A stretch of DNA of 64,000 bases from Symbiodinium natans. Lineage: Eukaryota > Sar > Dinophyceae > Suessiales > Symbiodiniaceae. Positions 58,564 through 64,000 of the stretch are shown here, one piece after another. The notes below the pieces were generated by a model. That model searched no databases. It was not told where the DNA came from and saw only the letters and a program-made list of their open reading frames with translations. The translations under genes and the position numbers were made by a program. The stretch is taken from assembly GCA_905221605.1 (NCBI GenBank), contig CAJNDS010000365.1:1-64000 (forward strand). The letters run 5' to 3'. Every line of letters starts with the position of its first letter. The stretch's first letter is position 1.

Positions 58564-58900
58564 GGTTCAGGGTTCAGGGTTCAGGGTTTAGGGTTTAGGG
58601 TCTAGGGTTTAGGGTTCAGGGTTCAGGGTTGAGGTTTAGGCTTAGGGTTGAGGGTTTGGGGCTTAGGGTTTTGGGTTCAGGATTTGGGGATTTGGGTTCT
58701 ACTTGTATGGGGGTTTTGGGATTTTGGGGGTTTTAGGATTTTGGGGTGTAAGGGTCTAGAGGTTTGGGCTTTTGGGATTTTAGGGTTCAAGGGTTTAGGC
58801 TTTAGTTGCAATGTCGGAGGTTTTGGGATATTTCGGATTTGGGGTGCTAGGGTTTTGTTGGGGGTTTACAAGTGCAGGGCTTCGGGCTTTGGGCCTTAAA
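58564..58900. repeat. TTCAGGG/TTTAGGG and decayed G/T-rich repeats
   Basis: The 83-codon frame at 58648-58899 (GFWVQDLGIW-type) is translated decayed repeat and not a gene. Confidence 0.7.
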
Positions 58901-58947
58901 GTAGGGGTTTCCGGGGCCCTAGACACCCAAAACCCTAAACCTTAGGG

Positions 58948-59037
58948 TTGGGGTGCTCCCCCTTCTACTCACATAGGGATTGACGTATGCCCTGGTATAA
59001 TTATTAAGAACTGTTAGTATAAGGGGGAACATCCCAA
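58948..59037. mobile_element. GGGATGTTCCCCC family element, copy 3
   Basis: TTGGGGTGCTCCCCCTTCTA at the left and CTGTTAGTATAAGGGGGAAC then ATCCCAA at the right; 90 bp. Confidence 0.6.
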
Positions 59038-59048
59038 GGTATCAGGGT

Positions 59049-59335
59049 TTAAACCCTAAACCCTAAACCCTAAACCCTAAACCCTAAACCCTAAACCCTT
59101 ATTTAGGCTTCAAATGTTTTGCGGTTTTGGAGATCGCCCTCCCAGAGCCCTCTCCACCATCATCAGCCGAGAGGGCTTAGGGTTTAGGGTTTAGGGTTTA
59201 GGGTTTAGGGTTTAGGGTTTAGGGTTTAGGGTTTAGGGTTTAGGGTTCAAACCCTGGCGGATATTATGGGATCCTGCACTCTGCTCACCCAACCTGCTTT
59301 TAGGACTTAGGGTTTAGGGTTTAGGGTTTAGGGTT
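59049..59335. repeat. CCCTAAA array, island, TTTAGGG array
   Basis: Seven CCCTAAA units (59053-59098), an 80-bp island, ten TTTAGGG units (59177-59247), and four more at 59308-59332. Confidence 0.85.
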
Positions 59336-59635
59336 TCGGGGACCCAAAGAAGGCCCACATAGCTTCAACAAGCACAAGAAGAGACAGCAAAGCAACAGAT
59401 GAGAAAACCAAGGACCCGTGTGGTTGGTCTTGTGGAATGGGAAGTAGGCTTGAGGCTTGAGGCTACTGTCTGCTAGAGATTAGCCCCGCCACCCTTTGAC
59501 AAACGATGTTCTGCTACCAGGTTTTAAACAGCCGGCTAGTTCCGGCGGGTCTGCGTTGGGTCTAAGCTGTGAGGATCAAGAAGTCAGGGCCGCGGAATTT
59601 CGTATCCTGTACGACTGTTTTCTAGTCCAGAAGGC
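59336..59635. other. Unique 300-bp island
   Basis: No frame or motif recognised. Confidence 0.4.
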
Positions 59636-59945
59636 TCTAAACCCTAAACCCTAAACCCTAAACCCTAAACCCTACCTAAACCCTAAACCCTAAACCCCAA
59701 ACCCCAAACCCTAAACCCTAAACCCTAAACCCTAAACCCTAAACCCAAGCTTGCTTTTTTGTTTGGGCTTTTTGGGCTGCGCTATGTTTCAGGTCTCCTA
59801 AGTCTGAACCCTACACCATGCGCCAGAACCCTCAACTTCCAAACCCCTAAACCCTAAACCCTAAATCCTAATCCCTAAACCCTAAACCCTAAACCCCAAA
59901 CCCTAAACCCTAAACCCTATCCTATGATAGCGTTTGTTGGAGTGT
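59636..59945. repeat. CCCTAAA arrays
   Basis: Arrays at 59637-59745 and 59846-59920, same orientation. Confidence 0.85.
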
Positions 59946-60067
59946 AGGGTTTAGCGCAGTCCCTTATGGAGCCCTAAGCCCCTTATGTGGGCGTCTCCCA
60001 AAGTCGTTGATGTTTTTTGGGAGGGCACAGGATTGCAGCATTCCAATAGGGGGGACGCCGTTAATTG

Positions 60068-60205
60068 GGGAAAATGCCTGGTAGAATCCCTTCGGTGAAC
60101 CCCTTCATCTACGAAGAGCCAGAAAGCATCCGAGGATGTGTCGGGATGAGACAGCACCTGCAGTCCCAGCGACATGATGTCGCTGAAAGCCCTTGCGTTC
60201 AAGGG
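60068..60205 (-). CDS. Minus-strand exon-like fragment
   Basis: Reads LNARAFSDIMSLGLQVLSHP, DTSSDAFWLFVDEGVHRRDS and TRHFPQ. Amphipathic helices and aromatic residues make it one of the most protein-like islands in the repeat region. On the same strand just upstream, 60320-60288 reads MARRRVKKPKS and could be a basic first exon, with a TTTAGGG/TTTCGGG-bearing intron between. Family not recognised. Confidence 0.45.
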
Positions 60206-60484
60206 GACCCGAAACCCTAAGCCGTAAACCCTGTAAAACCCGAAACCCCAAGCCCGAAGCCCTAAACCCTAAACCCGAAACCCTGCCGGACTTAGGCTTT
60301 TTCACACGTCGTCTTGCCATGGTCGGCCCTCCTCTAGCAGAGAGCCCTAAAGTCCTACACCCTGAGCCCTAAATCCCCAAAAGCCCTGAGACAACCCAAG
60401 GCCCAAGAAGCTTCGGTTCCGAAGCCCTAAACCCTAAACCCTACACCCTAAACCCTAAACCCTAAACCCCCCCAAAACCGAAGA

Positions 60485-60600
60485 GGTTTCAAGAAGCTTG
60501 GCCTTTGGCTGCGCTGGAGGAGGGTCGTTGTTGATGCCCTGTCCGGCCAGTGAGGCATTCTCAACCTTCCGCGGGCATTTCTCACTCCAGGGGAGTGGAT
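60485..60600. other. Island with possible coding content
   Basis: A plus frame reads EEVSRSLAFGCAGGGSLLMP then CPASEAFSTFRG; weak support. Confidence 0.25.
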
Positions 60601-60604
60601 TAGG

Positions 60605-61140
60605 GGGTTTAGGGTTTAGGGTTTAGGGCTTAGGGTTTAGGGTTTAGGGTTTAGGGTCCGGGGCCTATGTGCAGGAGACCATCAAGTTGAGCATCAGTCT
60701 CTCTGGGGGGAGGGGTTGGGGGGGTGGGGCGGAGGGCGGGGGAATTTGGTAGGAACCTCAGGTGACTCGGCTATTTTCTTAGTAGCTGAGTGAGGACACT
60801 GTACGCTTTTTGTGCCATAATCCCCGATTAGAATTGAAAGCGTGCACATGAACTCAGCAACTAAGAAAATTTCGCACCAGACGACTGAGACTCGAAACTC
60901 AAAGGCTCCGGGGATACCCCTCGAGCATCATCTCCGTGCATCGGGGCTAGAGGGTTTCGGGGTCAGAGGTTTAGGGTTTAGGAGGGTTCTACCAACCCTA
61001 AACCTGGAATCCACAACCCGGAGCACCCCCCCTTTTCCGGACCCCTCACCCTCCGCCTGAAGCTTAAACCATAAACCCTAAACAAACCCTAAACCCTAAA
61101 CCCTAAACCCTAAACCCTAAACCCTAAACCCTAAACATCT
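60605..61140. repeat. Telomere-type patches and islands
   Basis: TTTAGGG at 60606-60655, G-rich tract at 60705-60742, eight CCCTAAA units at 61074-61135. The 72-codon frame at 60842-61060 is unsupported. Confidence 0.6.
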
Positions 61141-61169
61141 CTTTCATATATAATTTAAATGTTAAGGAG

Positions 61170-61345
61170 TTACTGGGCAAGGTCATTTTTTTACTGGGCA
61201 AGGTCATTTTTTTTACTGGGCAAGGTCATTACTGGGCAAGGTCATTACTGGGCAAGGTCATTTTTTTACTGGGCAAGGTCATTTTTTTACTGGGCAAGGT
61301 TATTTTTTTACTGGGCAAGGTCATTTTTTTACTGGGCAAGGTCGT
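61170..61345. repeat. Nine-copy ACTGGGCAAGGTCATT(T)n tandem repeat
   Basis: Core ACTGGGCAAGGTCATT with 0-6 extra T between copies, so units are 16 to 22 bp. The core resembles the TTACTGGGCA end of the small elements at 14440, 50965 and 63384. The YWARSFF frame is the repeat translated. Confidence 0.9.
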
Positions 61346-61447
61346 TCCATAACTGAAATGTTTTCTTAATGTTGTGGGATTCTTTGGGCGGGTGGGTACT
61401 TTTCTGGAGCAATTTCTTGACTAGTGAATGCTTGGACTTGACATGCT

Positions 61448-61547
61448 GAACCCTAAACCCTAAACCCTAAACCCTAAACCCTAAACCCTAAACCCTAAAC
61501 CCTAAACCCTAAACCCTAAACCCTAAACCCTAAACCCTAAACCCTAA
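61448..61547. repeat. CCCTAAA array
   Basis: Fourteen perfect units. Confidence 0.95.
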
Positions 61548-61574
61548 CTTATCTCCTCTCGACCTCCCCTGGGG

Positions 61575-61650
61575 TCACGACCTGCTTTTCCAGGAAGGGA
61601 CGCCTCCAGATAGCCTTTTGAAGGAAGCCAGGTTGGCCTTTTGGGTTCGG
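61575..61650 (+). CDS. Exon-like fragment
   Basis: Reads HDLLFQEGTPPDSLLKEARL then AFWV, right before GGTTGAGGG repeats. Unidentified. Confidence 0.3.
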
Positions 61651-61741
61651 AAATTCGGTTGAGGGTTGAGGGTTGAGGTTTTAGGGTTTAGGGTTTAGGG
61701 TTTAGGGCCTAGGGCTTAGGGCTGAGGGTGTAGGGTTTGCT

Positions 61742-62047
61742 GTGATAGGGCGTAGATGCTGTGAAGGTAGGTTTTGGAACAGCGAAGAGCAGCTTTGGCC
61801 CGATTGTGGAAGGCCATCCAAAGCCACCCAAACCTGTTCCTTTGAGGGTTTAGGCCTACACTCAAGCCAACTGCTTACTTTCCATAAAACTTCTTCATTC
61901 CGTCACAGTGGTCGCCAGCCTGGTTCAGGTTCACAAAACAAGCCACAGGGCAGAAAGGCCCAGATGCAGGGGCAGGCGGGGGCCAAGGGGGCAGAGAGGC
62001 CCAGAACACCCCGACAAAACCCAGACAAGCCCAGCCCTAAGCCCTAA
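61742..62047 (+). other. 101-codon open frame of doubtful status
   Basis: Starts in unique sequence and ends where CCCTAAG repeats begin. The middle (KPQGRKAQMQGQAGAKGAER) has the Lys/Gln/Ala-rich look of the other charged fragments and might be coding; the first half shows nothing. Confidence 0.25.
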
Positions 62048-62135
62048 GCCCTAAGCCCTAAGCCCTAAGCCCTAAGCCCTAAGCCCTAAGCCCTAAGCCC
62101 TAAGCCCTAAGCCCTAAACCCTAAACCCTAAGCCC
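62034..62135. repeat. (CCCTAAG)n array
   Basis: About twelve CCCTAAG units followed by two CCCTAAA. Confidence 0.9.
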
Positions 62136-62262
62136 TACCCTTCAACCTCGATCCCAGGGCGTCGGTCGTGCCCACGATGGGGTCCAGTACTGGTCCTTAT
62201 GCAAAACCCGAGACCCTGCAGCCCCTGAAGCCGCCCGGACCCCCCCTTGGGCCAAAAGGGGG

Positions 62263-62565
62263 GCTTAGGGCTCAGGGCTCAGGGCTTAGGGCTTAGGGCT
62301 TAGGGCTTAGGGCTTAGGGCTTGGGGCTTAGGGCTTAGGGTTTAGGGCTGAGGGCTGAGGGCTTAGAGCTTAGGGCTTAGGGCTTCGGGCTTGGGGCTTA
62401 GGCTTAGGGCTTAGGGCTTAGGGTTTAGGGCTTAGGGCTTAGGGCTTAGGGCTTAGGGCTCAGGGCTCAGGGCTCAGGGCTCAGGCTCAGGGCTTAGGGC
62501 TTAGGGCTTTGGGCTTAGGGCTTAGGGCTTAGGGCTTAGGGCTTAGGGCTTATTAGGGCTTATTG
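62263..62565. repeat. (TTAGGGC)n array with TCAGGGC blocks
   Basis: About 300 bp of the CTTAGGG variant with short runs of CTCAGGG and CTGAGGG, in the opposite orientation to the array at 62034. Confidence 0.9.
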
Positions 62566-63135
62566 TTTGCAGAGGAACGTAGGGGAGTTTGACATGCCAA
62601 CCTGATCAGACGACTGGCGGTCGCTCGGATGGAAGAGGGCTGCAAGACTCAAACCTTGTTGGTTCTTAGAATTGTTTAGGGTTCATGGTTTAGGGCTCTA
62701 GGCTTAGTGGGTGCTGTAACCCTATAAAATCAAGGTTACATAAGGTATGTAGGAGGGGGATATCGGGTCCTGTTCAAGAACCAGCAAGAAATTCACGTGA
62801 CTCATTGCTGGAGCGAAACCGGCAAGAAGTTCGGTTAAGGCTCCATGCAGACGCGTCAGATGTGTCTAGTAGTTTCACCTTGAGCAAGCGCATCGACGGA
62901 TCACTTTGTGGTCATTCTTTCACTCAGTGGTTGCACCGGTGTATGCTCGGCGACGTTTAAAATGTTCCGTTTGCAGCCCTAACTTCATCCAAAGCCCCTG
63001 AGCCCAGCAACATTTTAAACCCTGAGCCCTATAGGCCTTAGAACCCCACATGAAGACGTAAATGAAGTGAAGCCTCCTCTTCCCAGTACCCTAGCCCCAA
63101 GCTCCCACAATCATGCTTCAAGGGGATCAGCAGAT
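62566..63135. other. Unique island, no gene
   Basis: No frame over 60 codons and no motif. Confidence 0.4.
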
Positions 63136-63204
63136 CCCTAAACCCCAAACCCTAACCCTAAACCCTAAACCCTAAATAGGGCACTGGTTGCGAAGTTCCA
63201 CGGG

Positions 63205-63297
63205 GGCAGGGCCGCAGCCGACGCGACAAGAAGGACGACCGCAAGGAAGAACGCAAGGAAGAGCGCAAGGAAGAACGCAACCTGGTGGCCCAGTGGT
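63205..63297 (+). CDS. Exon-like fragment with KEER repeats
   Basis: Reads DKKDDRKEERKEERKEERNL then VAQWY. A second piece with the same repeat (KEDRKEERKEERKD) lies at 63470-63515 beyond TTTAGGG repeats and a small element, in the expected position for the next exon. Together they suggest one charged-helix protein interrupted by a repeat-bearing intron. Confidence 0.45.
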
Positions 63298-63383
63298 ACC
63301 TTTTTTTGGCGTTTAGGGTTTGGCGTTTAGGGTTTAGCGTTTAGGGTTTAGGGTATAGGGTTTAGGGTTTAGGGTTTTTTGGG

Positions 63384-63462
63384 GGGTTGAAGGTTCCCTT
63401 GTAAAGCAACCAACCTCAAGAAAGGGTGCCATAGTACAACTACTATGGTTCCTGGGCAACCA
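63384..63462 (+). mobile_element. GGTTACTGGGC family element inside a presumed intron
   Basis: GGTTGAAGGTTCCCTTGTAA, AGCAACCAACC, AAGGGTGCC and GGTTCCTGGGCAACC. It ends about 10 bp before the second KEER piece. Confidence 0.5.
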
Positions 63463-63469
63463 AGGCAAG

Positions 63470-63515
63470 GAAGACCGCAAGGAGGAGCGGAAGGAGGAGC
63501 GGAAGGACCGATTTC
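63470..63515 (+). CDS. Exon-like fragment, second KEER piece
   Basis: Reads KEDRKEERKEERKDRFLPW, followed by TTTAGGG at about 63523. Confidence 0.4.
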
Positions 63516-63522
63516 TTCCCTG

Positions 63523-63592
63523 GGTTTAGGGTTTAGGGTTTAGGGTTTAGGGTTTAGGGTTTAGGGTTTAGGGTTTAGCGTTTAGGGTTTAG
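63523..63592. repeat. TTTAGGG array
   Basis: Ten units, one TTTAGCG variant. Confidence 0.9.
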
Positions 63593-64000
63593 GGGGACCC
63601 TGAGCCGTGCCACACCCACACTTTGCCTTAATCCGGCGAGCCAAAGTCCCAGAAACATGAGGCTGTCTGAATATGACTACTGTGAAAACTAGTTAGGGTT
63701 TAGGGTTCAGGGTTTAGGGTTACTGCGGTTACTATGATCACCCCAAGAAGCCCCCGACAAACTCCTCAAATCTAAAGCGCCAAAAACCGCAAACGCGAAC
63801 AAATCCAGAAAAACGTACAACGCCAAAACCTGAACACCCCAACCCTCAACCCCCCCCCCCCCCCCCCCGCATCCCCCAACAAGAAACACTAAAAACGCGA
63901 AACGTCGCGAAACCCAAGATAACAAGTAGTAATTAATGACGATCTCCAATGCCAAGGCTCTCCAAACCCGAACACTTAAAACCCCAAACCCTTTTCCCCC
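63593..64000. other. Terminal island, no gene
   Basis: Unique sequence with a C run (about 63850-63868). The 82-codon minus frame at 63707-63955 crosses that run and is unsupported. Confidence 0.45.

Noticed and set aside
61159-61356. 65-codon YWARSFF repeat frame
   Set aside because: Translation of the nine-copy ACTGGGCAAGGTCATT repeat.

Overview
The window looks like nuclear DNA of a dinoflagellate, most likely of the Symbiodinium type. Three things point there: very abundant TTTAGGG/CCCTAAA telomere-type heptamers scattered through unique sequence, a Ty1/copia-class polyprotein of the kind common in those genomes, and reading frames that seem to be interrupted by short introns, some of which may use non-GT donors. 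There is no bacterial-style operon, rRNA operon or CRISPR array. All domain calls come from reading motifs by eye; no database search was run.

Layout. 1-6.66 kb: the 3'-to-5' (minus strand) body of a copia-type retrotransposon. It encodes gag with CCCH and CCHC fingers, an aspartic protease, a degenerate cytosine-methyltransferase-like domain, an integrase, a 2-oxoglutarate/Fe(II)-oxygenase-like domain with an intact HxD...H...R signature, and the start of a reverse transcriptase that runs off the left edge. 6.66-15.2 kb: interstitial telomere-type arrays with small islands between them, including coding-like microfragments, a 3'-truncated tRNA-Glu-like sequence and small inverted-repeat elements. 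15.3-18.6 kb: a very AT-rich satellite of alternating inverted modules. 18.9-19.5 kb: a 179-codon candidate gene. 19.5-21.6 kb: a CCAAGGGT minisatellite that keeps several frames open on both strands. 22.1-24.5 kb: two local tandem duplications and a small hypothetical gene.

24.7-35.4 kb is the most gene-rich stretch: a plus-strand series of large frames that reads as one large mosaic mobile or virus-like element. In order it has a papain-fold-like Cys/His module, two tandem F-box-like repeats, a lectin-like beta domain, a zinc cluster, a PD-(D/E)XK nuclease of the RecB/Cas4 type, a D5-type primase-associated region, an SF3 helicase, a helical domain, a second papain-fold-like module, a zinc finger and a DDE transposase. 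The frame changes several times; some changes look like small introns, others like single-base lesions.

36-44.5 kb: simple repeats (two long GA tracts, a 414-bp duplication) and a higher-order satellite with an exact 281-bp unit. One satellite copy carries a 143-bp inverted-repeat insertion with a 6-bp target duplication, and an empty site is present elsewhere in the array. 44.5-64 kb: more telomere-type arrays. Between them lie many short plus-strand exon-like pieces (acidic, lysine-rich and RS-rich nuclear-type protein segments), one convincing minus-strand piece, and several families of about 90-115-bp miniature inverted-repeat elements. At least one of these elements sits exactly where an intron would restore the reading frame, which suggests introner-like intron gain.
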